The notes beneath the pieces are model-generated. The model was not told where the DNA came from. It ran no database searches and saw only the letters and a list, made by a program, of their open reading frames with translations. The position numbers were made by a program, and so were the translations under genes. Positions 1 to 9,824 of a DNA stretch of 64,000 bases are shown here, piece by piece. Within the stretch, counting starts at the first letter, position 1, and each line of letters opens with the position of its first letter. The DNA comes from Cobetia amphilecti. GTDB lineage: Bacteria; Pseudomonadota; Gammaproteobacteria; Pseudomonadales; Halomonadaceae. The stretch is from the NCBI RefSeq assembly GCF_030010415.1, contig NZ_JASCSA010000006.1. The stretch is one strand, 5' to 3'.

Positions 1-486
1 GGCGTCATAGATGGCGGTCAGGCAGCCGATGGAGTTGGAGCGCAGCATGTCGTCACGCGTCAGGCGCTCGGGCGGCGCGAAGTACGAGACGTGCTCGCCC
101 TGCTCATCGACCATCTCGTAGCCGGTGTAGGAAAGCCCGGCGCCGGTGTCCTGCATGAAGGCGATCTGGCGTTCGATCTTCTCGGGCAGCCAGGCATCGT
201 CGGCATCCAGAAAGGCGATGTAGCGGCCCTTGGCCTCGGCGATGGCACGGTTGCGTGCCCGGCCCGGGCCACCGTTGGTGTCGGTTTCCAGCACGCGGAT
301 CTCGACGCCAGCGGTGTCCAGCGCCGCGAAGTCGTCACGCAGACGACTGGCGGCACCATCCGGTGAGGCATCGTCGCTGATCAGGATCTCGCGTACCGGC
401 TCGCTCTGGGCCAGTACCGAGTCGACGGCGGCGTGCAGGCGGCGGTCATAGCCGTAGTTGGGCATGATGACGGAGACATCAGCCAT
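1..486 (-). CDS. Family 2 glycosyltransferase (partial, runs off the left edge)
   Basis: The reading frame begins ATG at 486 and is open to base 1, so about 162 N-terminal residues are seen. The N-terminus (VSVIMPNYGYDRRLHAAVDSV) and the nucleotide-sugar binding signature FLDADDAWLPEKI near residue 100 are typical of GT-A fold family 2 enzymes, which add single sugars to lipid-linked repeat units on the cytoplasmic membrane face. The start overlaps the end of the upstream glycosyltransferase by 8 bases, so it belongs to the same exopolysaccharide operon, which probably continues beyond the window. Sugar specificity cannot be told. Confidence 0.88.
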   Translation of the reverse strand, partial: MADVSVIMPNYGYDRRLHAAVDSVLAQSEPVREILISDDASPDGAASRLRDDFAALDTAGVEIRVLETDTNGGPGRARNRAIAEAKGRYIAFLDADDAWLPEKIERQIAFMQDTGAGLSYTGYEMVDEQGEHVSYFAPPERLTRDDMLRSNSIGCLTAIYDA

Positions 487-1753
487 GGGCCTTCTCCTCA
501 AGCGGCTGTCGCTGAACGCGACGCGAGTGTGTGTCTGGGCGCGTGTCTGCGGATGAGTCCTGATGCGCCCGCTCGGTAGTCGCCGCATCGCCGGGCGTCG
601 GCGGCGCGAGACGCGAGATCAGACGCTGATATTGCGGCAGCACCGCGTGCGCGCTGTAGCGGTCAAAGCTCTGCCAGGCACCGCTTGAGAGGCGCAGCAG
701 AAGCTCGTCATCGAACTCGAGGCGCGCCAGCTCGTGGGCCAGCTCCGCGATGATGGCGGCATCCTGACTGCCATCCGGTTCCGCGCTGAGCATCCCGTCG
801 CGGCCATGCTCGATCAGCGCCAGCGGGCCGGAACGCACCGGGCGCGACAGGCATGGCAGCCCCTCACGCTTGGCCTCGATCACGTTCATCGGCAGGCATT
901 CGCGCTCCGAGGTCAGCAGCAACAGGCGTGCACGCCGCAGCTCGTGGGAGACATCCCTGAGCGCGCCGGTGAACAGCACCTGAGTGCCGGCAGGCACCGT
1001 GCTGTCGTTGGCGCCCTGGAAGACGCGCAGGCCCAGCTCGTTGCACAGCGCCAGCAGGCGTTCACGCTCCGGGCCGTCACCGACCACCACCAGGCGACCG
1101 CGACGGTAGCCGGAATCCGCGAAGGCACGAATCGCCAGATCGAGGCGCTTGATCGGCGCCAGACGCCCGACCATCACCACATCGACCTGATGCTCGCAGC
1201 CGCTGCGTGCCTCGTCCGCCCGCTGGTCATCCAGATAATTGGGAATCACCGTCGGCGTGAGACCGCGGCGACGCCAGCATTCGGCATCGACCTCATTGAG
1301 CACCTGCAGCACGTCGAGGTGGCGATAGGCCAGCTGCTTGACGATGCGCTTGGCACGGCGGTCGTGATGATAGGCGCTGTGCTCCTGGGCGATGATGCGC
1401 GTGCGCGGACGCGGACGCCCCTCGCCATCGACGCCACCGGTACCGCGTGCCGCCAGCTGCGCCGCCAGATGGAAGGCGAAGTAGCCGCTGACCATCACCT
1501 CGATCCGCTCCTCCAGCATCAGGCGACGCAGGTGCGTCACCCAATGGCGGAAGTTCTGGCGCGTGCCGGTGGCCGGCAGTCCGAGGGTGCGATATTCGAC
1601 ACCCTCCAGACGCCCCCAGTACGGCTCGCCTTCGCGCACCGAGACCAGCGTGACCCGGTGGCTGGCGCTCAGGTCCCGCGCCAGACCATGCATCACCTTC
1701 TCGACGCCACCACAGGCACTGATGTCCTGAATCAACAGAGCGACATGTGCCAT
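479..1753 (-). CDS. Family 4 glycosyltransferase
   Basis: A 424-residue GT-B fold glycosyltransferase. The chosen start (MAHVALLIQDISACGGVEKV) has the Gly-rich N-terminal loop of GT4 enzymes; a longer reading frame upstream overlaps the previous gene and is low-complexity. The C-terminal half carries VVMVGRLAPIKRLDLAIRAF near residue 193, VGDGPERERL, and the donor-binding acidic stretch SERECLPMNVIEAKREG near residue 283. It starts 1 base after the stop of the pyruvyl transferase gene and overlaps the next glycosyltransferase. Likely role: addition of a sugar to the exopolysaccharide repeat unit; donor and acceptor unknown. Confidence 0.9.
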   Translation of the reverse strand: MAHVALLIQDISACGGVEKVMHGLARDLSASHRVTLVSVREGEPYWGRLEGVEYRTLGLPATGTRQNFRHWVTHLRRLMLEERIEVMVSGYFAFHLAAQLAARGTGGVDGEGRPRPRTRIIAQEHSAYHHDRRAKRIVKQLAYRHLDVLQVLNEVDAECWRRRGLTPTVIPNYLDDQRADEARSGCEHQVDVVMVGRLAPIKRLDLAIRAFADSGYRRGRLVVVGDGPERERLLALCNELGLRVFQGANDSTVPAGTQVLFTGALRDVSHELRRARLLLLTSERECLPMNVIEAKREGLPCLSRPVRSGPLALIEHGRDGMLSAEPDGSQDAAIIAELAHELARLEFDDELLLRLSSGAWQSFDRYSAHAVLPQYQRLISRLAPPTPGDAATTERAHQDSSADTRPDTHSRRVQRQPLEEKAHG

Positions 1754-1754
1754 A

Positions 1755-3290
1755 TCAGGCTCCTCGCACGACAGGCTCGCTGTCGTGAGCGGCAGTCGCG
1801 CTGTTGTCGCCGGCAGGCGCATCCGCGGCCATGGTATCGGCCGCTGCGGCATCGGCCGGCGCAGAATTGACTGGCGCAGCAGTGGTGGCAGTGGCCACCG
1901 GTGCCGGGAAGGCAGCGTCATTGAGCTTCAATTCACGCTGACCCCAGACGCCGGCACGTCCCGGTGCACGGCGCAGGAAGTCACGCGTGATGTCGGCGGT
2001 GATCGCCAGCTTCTCGGCGATGACCTTCTCGGCCAGCGCCGGGAAGGCCTTGTCGGCGACCAGCTGTTCGATATCGGCCACGATGCGCGCCGGGTCGAAG
2101 TTCTCGATGTCCTGCACGCTGTCGCCGAGACCGAAGTCACGCATGATGCCCGGCGCCTTGGGCCCACAGTAGGACAGCGCGTAGACCGGCGTGCCGGACA
2201 TCAGCGCGAAGATGACCGAGTGGAAGCGGGTGCCGACCAGGAACTGGGCATCGCGGTAGAGATCGACCAGCGCATCCGGGCTCGGGTCGCCCTGCACCAG
2301 CTCGATACGCGTGGCGAGGTCTTCCCCGCCCGCCGTGGCCAACGCCTTCTGCAGATGATCGAACACCAGCTGGGAGATGCGCTGGTCATTCTCGATATCG
2401 GTCGGGCCCAGCACGTGCGGCACCACCAGCAGGCGCTCGATGCCCAGACGCTCGCGGGATTCCAGCAGTGAGCGCGACAGCACCTCGACACGCTCGGCGA
2501 AGGCTTGCTGATCCAGGCCCCACCAGTCGCGCAGGGTGATCACGGCGTACGGCGAGGCCACGCCATTCGGCGCCTTGACCGCGGCATGCTCGTCGCTGGC
2601 ACGCGGGGCCATGGCGAAGGCCATGTCGGTGCCCAGCAGCGCATGCGGCAGCTTCGGGTCGGCCTTCTGGGTCATGGCGTGGGTGATTTCCTCACGCGAG
2701 ACCACCAGGCAATCGCTCAGGGTGCGCAGGAAGAAGCGCTCCTGGGCCGGGGTCTTGAACGGGCCGAAGGAGTGACCCAGCAGCAAGACGCGCTTGCCGG
2801 CCTTGCGGGCCAGCATCACCGGCGCCAGATAGCCGATCAGCGCCAGCCATGAGGACAGCGTCTTCTTGAAGCTGCCGTTGTGGAAGATATGACCGCCCTT
2901 GACGACCACCAGGTCCGCGGCGTCGATGATGTCGTTGCCACTCCTGCCCTGCTTGCCGAACATCATCTTGGCGCCCAGGCCAAGCAGCGAGGTCACGAAA
3001 CGCAGCTTGTCACGCATCGGCGGCATCAGCGGCTGGCCGACGGTGACGCGTTCACGGTAGCGGCGACGAATATGGCGGAACGGGCCGCGCTCGGTGGCGA
3101 ACACCTGATCATCGATGGGCAGGATGTCGATGCGGTGGCCTTCGGCCTTGGCCACACCGGCGCCGGAGACATCGCTGCGGCCCTGTTCGGCATCGATCAG
3201 CTGATCGAGGAAGTCGATGGTGCCCATCAGGATGGCGGAGTCGCCCTTGTTGTCGTCATGCCATCCGTGCGTCATGCATATCTTGGCCAT
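1755..3290 (-). CDS. Polysaccharide pyruvyl transferase family protein
   Basis: A 511-residue protein of the WcaK/AmsJ/CsaB family, which transfers pyruvate from phosphoenolpyruvate as a ketal onto polysaccharide sugars and adds negative charge. Visible signatures: GDSAIL near residue 17, VVKGGHIFHNG near 127, LLGHSFGPF, VVPHVLGP, and VGTRFHSVIFALMSGTPV near 352. The start MAKICMTHGWHDD follows a GAAGGA ribosome site; the longer frame upstream lacks family similarity. The last ~55 residues are Ala/Pro/Thr-rich, disordered-looking and probably not catalytic. It lies inside the exopolysaccharide operon, suggesting a pyruvylated product. Confidence 0.88.
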   Translation of the reverse strand: MAKICMTHGWHDDNKGDSAILMGTIDFLDQLIDAEQGRSDVSGAGVAKAEGHRIDILPIDDQVFATERGPFRHIRRRYRERVTVGQPLMPPMRDKLRFVTSLLGLGAKMMFGKQGRSGNDIIDAADLVVVKGGHIFHNGSFKKTLSSWLALIGYLAPVMLARKAGKRVLLLGHSFGPFKTPAQERFFLRTLSDCLVVSREEITHAMTQKADPKLPHALLGTDMAFAMAPRASDEHAAVKAPNGVASPYAVITLRDWWGLDQQAFAERVEVLSRSLLESRERLGIERLLVVPHVLGPTDIENDQRISQLVFDHLQKALATAGGEDLATRIELVQGDPSPDALVDLYRDAQFLVGTRFHSVIFALMSGTPVYALSYCGPKAPGIMRDFGLGDSVQDIENFDPARIVADIEQLVADKAFPALAEKVIAEKLAITADITRDFLRRAPGRAGVWGQRELKLNDAAFPAPVATATTAAPVNSAPADAAAADTMAADAPAGDNSATAAHDSEPVVRGA

Positions 3291-3435
3291 GCTGTTCGTC
3301 CTTCTGTCCGTAATGTCGCGATTCGAACGCGCGATGCCTGAGGGCTGTGTCTGCATGCCCGGCATCGCCGTCATGTCATCAACCGGAAGGCACAGATGCT
3401 GACCTTCCGATTCCTGCTGCGCTCGTGAAGCCCGG

Positions 3436-4827
3436 TCAGGCACTCGCCGCAGCGTTGTCTTCGTGTGCCTTGCCGCCGCGGGAGAGGGATGGCTGGAAGA
3501 GGATCGCCATCGCCAGCATCACCACTTCGGCGGCGACCGGCACACACAGGAAGAGGCTGTAGAGATCGACGCCCAGAAGGCTGCCGGTGTCGCCGGACGC
3601 GTTGCCCAGCGAGTGATTGAGCGCCGCGATCGCAAGGCCCCCGCCGACCACCAGGGTGGCGCCGGTGCTCTGGCACAGCAGGCGCTTGCCGTTGAGGCGC
3701 AGCGCGGCCAGACGCGTGAAGGCGCAGGTGACGAAGGCGTGCACCAGATAGACCAGCGCGAAGGCGCGCAGCGTCAGGGTCAGGCGCGGGTAGGCGCCGC
3801 TCAGGAAGTGTTCCGCCAGCCACGGCGCGATCAGCGCCAGTCCTCCCGCCACCGGCAGCGCGAAGCCACTGGCGATGACCAGGTACTCCTTGAGGCGCGC
3901 ATCGCCGTGGGTCAGCTTGGGCAGGTAGTAGCGATACAGGCTGGTGGGGAACACATAGAGCGCGAACACGATGGAGGTCACCACCGAGACACTGGCCACC
4001 TGAGCGGGCGCAAATGCCAGCCCGGCCAGAATCACCCAGGCCTGCAGGTAGGCGAACGACATCAGGTTGTTGTAGAGAAAGCCGCGACCGCGCGCGAAAT
4101 CGGCCTTGCTCGGCAGGCGACGCTGGCCTGCACCCTCTTGCCCCACGCCCTCATCGCCCGCCGCCGCGTCGGCCTCGGCCCGGGCATCCGCCAGCGCATC
4201 TCGCGACAGCCACATGCCCAGCGCCATCACGATGACCAGCGCGATGGCGCTGACCATCACGAAGGTCGGCACCGGCGCCAGGCCGAACATGCCGGCGGGA
4301 GTGGTCAGGTCAGCGCTGAACTCGGCGCCGGTCACAAGCTCGACGCCCTGATGATAGAGCGCCGGCCCCGCGGCGCAGGCGACCGCGATCGCCACCGCCA
4401 GCGAGATCAGCACCGTCATCAGATTGACGCGACCCAGGCGCTCCTGACGCTGCAGGCGCGAGTTGATCATCTGCAGGCCGACCTGCTCCGCCGCGGCGCG
4501 CAGCGCACAGAAGGCGAAGATGAAGGCCGACAGGCCCAGCAGCGGCGCGATGCCGACAGCGAAGCCGATCGCCAGCAAGGCATACAGCGAGATACCGACG
4601 CCCATCCAGCGGCGCAGTGCCGACGCGCTGGCGCCGTCGCGGGTGACCAGCAACACCTCGTTGCCGCCCATGCGCGCCAGTACACCCAGCAATACCGCGT
4701 AGTTGAGGGCCAGCGCGTATTCACCGAAGGCCTCCGGTGCCACGGCACGCGCCAGCAGCAGGCCCGCGGCGGAGGACAGGCCGCGCGCCATCAGATTGAA
4801 CAGCGAGAAGATCAGCGCTTCGCTCAT
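3436..4827 (-). CDS. Wzx-type polysaccharide flippase (MATE/MOP superfamily)
   Basis: A 463-residue, very hydrophobic protein with about 12 predicted membrane segments and the N-terminal layout of oligosaccharide flippases (ISLF..ARGLSSAAGLLLARAVAPEAFGEYALAL). Such proteins move the undecaprenyl-linked repeat unit across the inner membrane. A hydrophilic Ala/Glu-rich loop around residues 205-235 interrupts the membrane segments. Its ATG overlaps the stop of the upstream polymerase gene as ATGA, indicating translational coupling. A 145-base gap separates it from the pyruvyl transferase downstream. Assignment rests on topology and context rather than a specific motif. Confidence 0.85.
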   Translation of the reverse strand: MSEALIFSLFNLMARGLSSAAGLLLARAVAPEAFGEYALALNYAVLLGVLARMGGNEVLLVTRDGASASALRRWMGVGISLYALLAIGFAVGIAPLLGLSAFIFAFCALRAAAEQVGLQMINSRLQRQERLGRVNLMTVLISLAVAIAVACAAGPALYHQGVELVTGAEFSADLTTPAGMFGLAPVPTFVMVSAIALVIVMALGMWLSRDALADARAEADAAAGDEGVGQEGAGQRRLPSKADFARGRGFLYNNLMSFAYLQAWVILAGLAFAPAQVASVSVVTSIVFALYVFPTSLYRYYLPKLTHGDARLKEYLVIASGFALPVAGGLALIAPWLAEHFLSGAYPRLTLTLRAFALVYLVHAFVTCAFTRLAALRLNGKRLLCQSTGATLVVGGGLAIAALNHSLGNASGDTGSLLGVDLYSLFLCVPVAAEVVMLAMAILFQPSLSRGGKAHEDNAAASA

Positions 4828-5891
4828 GACTGGCCTCCGTTGCCGACGACCAGGGCTTCATCGCTGAGGAAATAGAACTCGTAGTTGTTCAAGAAATCGT
4901 GGTCCTGATTGCCGGCCGCCACCTTCAGCGACATGAAGAACAGCGCCATCATCAGCACGCCGCTGATCAGGCTGGGCAACAGCTTGTCGCGGAAGTGCTC
5001 GATCACGTCACAGATGACGAAGATGGCGAACGGCAGGAAATAATAGCTGGCACGTGCCACATGCTCACCGTAGGTGATGAACAGGGTGTAGAGCGCCACG
5101 CCGATGAACATCAGGTTGAAGGCCCAGGGGTCCAATGACAGGCGGAAATGCTTCCACATCACCAGGGTGCCCAGGCAGATCAACAGGTAGATGACGTAGA
5201 GCTTCTCGCCACCGCCGGAGAAATCCTCGAAATAATGCGCATAGAGGCCCAGCGCACTGAGAATGCTCTTGGCCAGCGGCCCAGCCACGAAACACAGTGG
5301 CAGCAGCCCCAGGTAGAGCCAGAACGGGTAGGCACGACGCAGCAACGGATAGATCACCAGCAGGGGCAGATACAGTGCCAGGGTGTAGTGGAAGCTGGTA
5401 CCGACGAGCATCAGCACCAGCGCGGGCAGCCGCATGCCGCGCTCCAGACACGCCATCGCCAGCATGAACAGCGCAATCGCCACGTGCTGCTTCACGAACC
5501 CGAAGGCCGACAGATAGATCAGCGGCAGGCAGACGAAGAACAGCAGGCACCAGGCCAGATTGCGACGGCTCATCACCAGTGCCGAGACGAAGCACGACAC
5601 GTAGAGGATGGCGGTGATGATGAAGAACAGCTGCGGCTCGCCCCAGGCCCGCGCCATGCGTGCCAGGGCAGCAGGTGCGGGCTCGAGAAAGCTCAGGTCG
5701 ACCTGCCAGGTGGCCATCTGGCGGTACGAGAAGTAGTCGTACCCTGCGTCGTAACGCAATGCCATGAACGCCAGACACAGCCCACCGGCCAACCAGGCAC
5801 CCACCATGCGGGTGCGCTCGTTGGCGGCCAGCGGCAGGATTGCCACCAGCAGGGCCATGAAGCCGACGTAATAGCCACTGACGGTCAGCAT
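4824..5891 (-). CDS. EpsG/Wzy-type exopolysaccharide polymerase
   Basis: A 355-residue integral membrane protein with roughly 10 hydrophobic helices. The stretch ALRYDAGYDYFSYRQM near residue 45 is characteristic of the EpsG family, whose members polymerise lipid-linked repeat units in the periplasm. Start chosen at MLTVSGYYVGFMALL, 2 bases after the stop of the sugar transferase; the longer frame overlaps that gene and is hydrophilic. Its stop overlaps the flippase start. Being next to a flippase, Wza and Wzc, it completes a Wzx/Wzy-dependent pathway. Confidence 0.85.
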   Translation of the reverse strand: MLTVSGYYVGFMALLVAILPLAANERTRMVGAWLAGGLCLAFMALRYDAGYDYFSYRQMATWQVDLSFLEPAPAALARMARAWGEPQLFFIITAILYVSCFVSALVMSRRNLAWCLLFFVCLPLIYLSAFGFVKQHVAIALFMLAMACLERGMRLPALVLMLVGTSFHYTLALYLPLLVIYPLLRRAYPFWLYLGLLPLCFVAGPLAKSILSALGLYAHYFEDFSGGGEKLYVIYLLICLGTLVMWKHFRLSLDPWAFNLMFIGVALYTLFITYGEHVARASYYFLPFAIFVICDVIEHFRDKLLPSLISGVLMMALFFMSLKVAAGNQDHDFLNNYEFYFLSDEALVVGNGGQS

Positions 5892-5893
5892 GC

Positions 5894-7189
5894 TCAGCGT
5901 GCCCCGAAGCCGGTCAGCATGGTCTTGATGGTACGGCCGACGATCAGCAGGTCGAGCCACACGGAGAAGCGCTTGATGTAGTAGAAGTCGTGCTCGAGCT
6001 TCTCGCGGGTCTCGTCGGCGTCAGAGGCATAGCCCTGAGTGACCTGTGCCCAGCCGGTGATGCCCGGACGCACCACGTGACGGTAGTTGTAGAACGGGAT
6101 CTGTTCGGCGAATTCGTTCACGAACTTGACCTGCTCCGGACGCGGGCCGATCAGGCTCATCTCGCCCTTGAGCACGTTGATGAACTGCGGCAGCTCATCG
6201 ATGCGGGTCTTGCGGATCACGCGACCGATGCGGGTCACGCGCATGTCATTGGCCTGGGCGAACTGGGCGCCGGTCTTCTCGCTGTCGTGGCACATGCTGC
6301 GGAACTTGAACATGCGATACGGACGACCGCCCTGGCCGACACGTTCCTGGACGAAGAACACGCCACCCGGTGAATCGAGGCGGATCAGCACGGCGGTCAC
6401 CAGGCAGATCGGCAGCACGAACGGTGCCACGGCGAGCACGGCCAGCATGTCGAACAGACGCTTGAACAGCTCATATTCACTGTTGGGAGCCAGCTGTCCG
6501 AAGCTGTTCTCACGCACCTGATCGAGCTCGACACGACCGGTCAGCGACTCGCGGACTTCGCTGGCGTCATAGACCGGAATGCGATGCAGCACGCAGTTGG
6601 CCAGGAAACGCTGCCATTCTGCCGGCATGTCGGCTTCCAGATCGGCGACCACGCCGTTGTAGCGCTCTTCGCCGAGATCCGGCGCGCGCATCAGGTTCCA
6701 GCGTGCCCCACGGGTGGTGAACAGGCTGCGATAGTCACCGAAGGGCACCACGGCCAGCTTGCGGATGCGGGTGCGCTGCTCGGCCCAGAAGCCGATGGAG
6801 CAGATCAGCATCGCCGCCAGCCACGAGCTGCCGAGCACGATGCGGCTGAAGCGCAGATCCAGCGCGATCAGTACGCTCATCGCCAGCAGATAGCTGATGG
6901 TGATGGCCGGCAGCACGTAGGCGAACGCCTTGGCGCCGGGGTAGCGCGACATGTGACGAATCGCCTGCAATGCGAGCAGGAAGCCGCCGCTGGCGGCGAT
7001 GACACTGTGCATGCGCATCTCGCTGACCCACGGGCGCAGGCCATTGATCAGCAGCAGCGGGACACCCACTGCCAGAATCAGACCGACGATGGCCTGACAC
7101 AGCGAGTTGAACATCAGTCGCTCGTACATGCGGGAGTGGCGCTGACGCCCTTCCAGCCCGGAGCTTGCATGGTTCGTCGTGGTATTCAT
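5894..7189 (-). CDS. Polyprenyl-phosphate sugar transferase (WcaJ/EpsE-like initiating enzyme)
   Basis: A 431-residue enzyme that transfers a sugar-1-phosphate to undecaprenyl phosphate, the first step of repeat-unit assembly. The N-terminal half has four membrane helices (about residues 25-135) and a soluble domain. The C-terminal bacterial sugar transferase domain begins near residue 240 (ELFKRLFDM), with VFFVQERVGQGGRPYRMFKFRSM, the catalytic-region DELPQFINVLKGEMSLIGPRPEQ around 333-355, and RPGITGWAQV. A GGGGGTAAC sequence lies upstream of the ATG. It follows wzc after a 198-base gap. Confidence 0.93.
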   Translation of the reverse strand: MNTTTNHASSGLEGRQRHSRMYERLMFNSLCQAIVGLILAVGVPLLLINGLRPWVSEMRMHSVIAASGGFLLALQAIRHMSRYPGAKAFAYVLPAITISYLLAMSVLIALDLRFSRIVLGSSWLAAMLICSIGFWAEQRTRIRKLAVVPFGDYRSLFTTRGARWNLMRAPDLGEERYNGVVADLEADMPAEWQRFLANCVLHRIPVYDASEVRESLTGRVELDQVRENSFGQLAPNSEYELFKRLFDMLAVLAVAPFVLPICLVTAVLIRLDSPGGVFFVQERVGQGGRPYRMFKFRSMCHDSEKTGAQFAQANDMRVTRIGRVIRKTRIDELPQFINVLKGEMSLIGPRPEQVKFVNEFAEQIPFYNYRHVVRPGITGWAQVTQGYASDADETREKLEHDFYYIKRFSVWLDLLIVGRTIKTMLTGFGAR

Positions 7190-7387
7190 ATGCCGTTACC
7201 CCCTTGGCTTGCGTTCGTGTTGTGGTTCCGTTCATCACGCTCGGAGCCGCTGGTGCCGTCGCTCGACGGCGTGCTACCCGATGCTTCACCCGTACTGCCT
7301 CGGCTCTCGCCTCGACTGCCGATCCCCACTGCCAACGAGGCACGCAGTCTCGGACATCGGGTTCGCGGGCTCTAATGCAAGTGGCCG

Positions 7388-9751
7388 CTAACCCTTGGCG
7401 CCACCCTGGTACTGATAATCGTGATAGCTGTAGCCGTAGCTGTAGGTCGTGGTGGCCTTGCGCTCGACGGCATTGAGAATCGCGCCATCGACGTGCACGC
7501 CACTGGAGGCGAAGCGCTCCAGCGCCGCTTCGATTTCCTTGGGCGAGTTATGCATGAAGCGCGTCACCATCACGCTGACACCGCACTGCTTGCCGACGAT
7601 GGCGGCATCGGTGACGGCCAGGATCGGCGGTGTATCGACGATGACCATGTCGAAGTTGGCGCTGGCCCACGTCAGCAGGTCGCTGAAGCGTGACTGCAAC
7701 AGCAGCTCCGACGGATTGGAGGGCGAGGTACCGCGCGCCACGTAGCACAGGTTGCTCGGCGCGCCATTGGCGGCCACCCCTTCGCCAAGCGCCGCAGAGG
7801 CGGTCTCGGACATCGCCAGACTCGGATCAGTGATGCCACGCACGATGCTGTCGCGGTCGGCCTTGCCGAGCAGGAAGTCGCTCAGGCCCGGCGCGGCGTC
7901 GCTGTGCTGGACACCCGCCATGCTCTGGTGGACATGGCCACGGCGCATGTCGGCATCGATGACCAGCACCCGGTTGCCGGCCTGGGCACAGACGGCGGCC
8001 AGGTTGGCGGACACGAAGCTCTTGCCGATGCCCGGGCTCGGGCCACAGATCATCAGGCGATTGTCGGGGGCTTCCATCATCGCGAAGTGCAGGCTGGTGC
8101 GCAGACCGCGCAGACCCTCGATGGAGAGATCCGCCGGATTGCGGATCGCCAGCAGCCCCGGCGCGACATTGTCATTGGCCGCTGTGGCGACACCACGCCC
8201 GGTGAAGCGCTTGAAGCCACGCGCCAGACGACGGTTGAGGCGTGCCTGTTCTTCGGAGAGCGGCAGGGTCGCGTGGACATTGAGACCCAGGTCGGAAAGC
8301 TCCGACGGCGTCTCGATACCGCGATGCAGCATGGAGCGCAGCAGCACGAAGACCACTCCGAGCATGCCGCCCAGCAGGGTCGCGATCACCACGATCATCG
8401 CCTTGCGCGGGCTGATCGGATGCGGCTGTGCGACGGCCTCGTCCAGTATGCGGATATTGCCGATGGTGCTGGCCTGGGCGATGTTCATTTCCTGGGTCTT
8501 GTTGAGCAGCTGCACGTAGATCTGCTGATTGACCTCGACTTCACGCTCCAGGCGCAGGATTTCCTGCTGGGTGTCCGGCAGATCACCAACCTGCTTCTCC
8601 AGCTCCTTGCGGGTCTGCTGCAGGTCCGCACGCTTCTTGCGCAGCGCCACGTAGTTGGGGTGACTGGGGTTGAACTTGCCGGACAGCTCCGCTTCTTCCA
8701 GCTGGGTCTCGTTGATCTGATTGTCGATATTGACCAGCTGCTCGAGCACCGACTTGGTCTCGAGATCCAGATTCACGCTATCGCTCTTGCCGCGATAGGC
8801 ATTGAGACGGTTCTCGGCCACTTCGAGGCGCTCACGCACCGTCGGCACCTGCTTCTTGAGAAACTCGAGCGACTTCTCGGCTTCGGCGGACTGACGCTCG
8901 ATGTTCTGCTGCTGGTAGGTCTCGGTGATGCGCTGCAGGGTCTGCTGGGTGCGCAGCGGGTCTTCGCCAACCAGCGCCAGGCCCAGCACCCCGGTTTCCT
9001 TGCCCATCTCGGCCACCGCGAAGCGTGAACGCAGCGCATTCGTCGCTTCCAGGGTCGACTGATGCATCAGCGTGAATTCAGCGCCCCTGGCCGCGTCCAG
9101 TGCGCTGACCTTGAGCGTCACCTCGCCCAGCGGGCCATCGAAGCGTGAGGCTTCGCCGACCACACCGGTGCCCAGTGCATCGCCGTCGTACTGCAATTCG
9201 TACTCACCGCCCTCTCCCAGCGACACCAGCGTCAGCGGCACATCGTCCCAGGCCGCCGGCACTTCGAGACTGGCCACGTCGATCGACTCGCCGGCCCAGA
9301 CCATGCTGGACCCGGCAAGCCAGCTCGGACGCGCGAATTCGTGGGTGCGCAGGAAGGTGCCGATCAGCGGGTACTGATACGGCTTGACCACCAGATCCAG
9401 CTGCTCCTTCTTGACCGTCTCGCCCAGCACCAGGCGTGAGGTGATGATCTGGATCTCGGACTCGGACGGCGGCGCCTCGCCACGCAGCAGGCTGGAGACA
9501 TCACGCAGCGGGTTCATGTTGCCGCCGCCCTCCTCGACCTGCACCAGCGCATCGGCCTTGTAGATCGGAGTGGCCAGCAGCGCGTAGAGCACCGCCAGCA
9601 CGGTGAAGGTGCCGGTGATCAACGCCAGCGTCAGACGGCTGTCATACAGCTGGCCCAGCATGCGGCCGAGATCAAGACTGGTGCGCGCGGGCACGCTTGA
9701 CGACTCGCTGGCCGAGGCCTGACGCGTGGTGTGGGAATTGCGGTTCGACAT
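7388..9751 (-). CDS. wzc: Wzc-type polysaccharide co-polymerase / bacterial tyrosine kinase
   Basis: A 787-residue inner-membrane protein controlling polysaccharide chain length and export. Seen: an N-terminal Wzz domain with a first membrane helix around residues 35-60, a periplasmic coiled-coil region (about 270-410), a second helix near 440-460, and a cytoplasmic BY-kinase with Walker A GPSPGIGKS near 570, Walker A' VLVIDADMR near 594, and Walker B MVIVDTPP near 702. The C-terminus has a tyrosine cluster (YSYGYSYHDYQYQ) expected to be autophosphorylated. It lies 73 bases after wza. No Wzb phosphatase gene is adjacent, so the partner must be elsewhere. Confidence 0.95.
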   Translation of the reverse strand: MSNRNSHTTRQASASESSSVPARTSLDLGRMLGQLYDSRLTLALITGTFTVLAVLYALLATPIYKADALVQVEEGGGNMNPLRDVSSLLRGEAPPSESEIQIITSRLVLGETVKKEQLDLVVKPYQYPLIGTFLRTHEFARPSWLAGSSMVWAGESIDVASLEVPAAWDDVPLTLVSLGEGGEYELQYDGDALGTGVVGEASRFDGPLGEVTLKVSALDAARGAEFTLMHQSTLEATNALRSRFAVAEMGKETGVLGLALVGEDPLRTQQTLQRITETYQQQNIERQSAEAEKSLEFLKKQVPTVRERLEVAENRLNAYRGKSDSVNLDLETKSVLEQLVNIDNQINETQLEEAELSGKFNPSHPNYVALRKKRADLQQTRKELEKQVGDLPDTQQEILRLEREVEVNQQIYVQLLNKTQEMNIAQASTIGNIRILDEAVAQPHPISPRKAMIVVIATLLGGMLGVVFVLLRSMLHRGIETPSELSDLGLNVHATLPLSEEQARLNRRLARGFKRFTGRGVATAANDNVAPGLLAIRNPADLSIEGLRGLRTSLHFAMMEAPDNRLMICGPSPGIGKSFVSANLAAVCAQAGNRVLVIDADMRRGHVHQSMAGVQHSDAAPGLSDFLLGKADRDSIVRGITDPSLAMSETASAALGEGVAANGAPSNLCYVARGTSPSNPSELLLQSRFSDLLTWASANFDMVIVDTPPILAVTDAAIVGKQCGVSVMVTRFMHNSPKEIEAALERFASSGVHVDGAILNAVERKATTTYSYGYSYHDYQYQGGAKG

Positions 9752-9824
9752 CGTTGGGTCACTCTCCTGGTGTCCTGCCCGGCCACGGCGGTGCCGGGCA
9801 GGGACGCCTTGACGACCCCTCGCC

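Noticed and set aside
734..1870. 378-codon open frame on the plus strand (and similar ones opposite the other exopolysaccharide genes, e.g. 3463-4875)
   Set aside because: Antisense to well-supported glycosyltransferase and flippase genes; compositionally an artefact of high GC.
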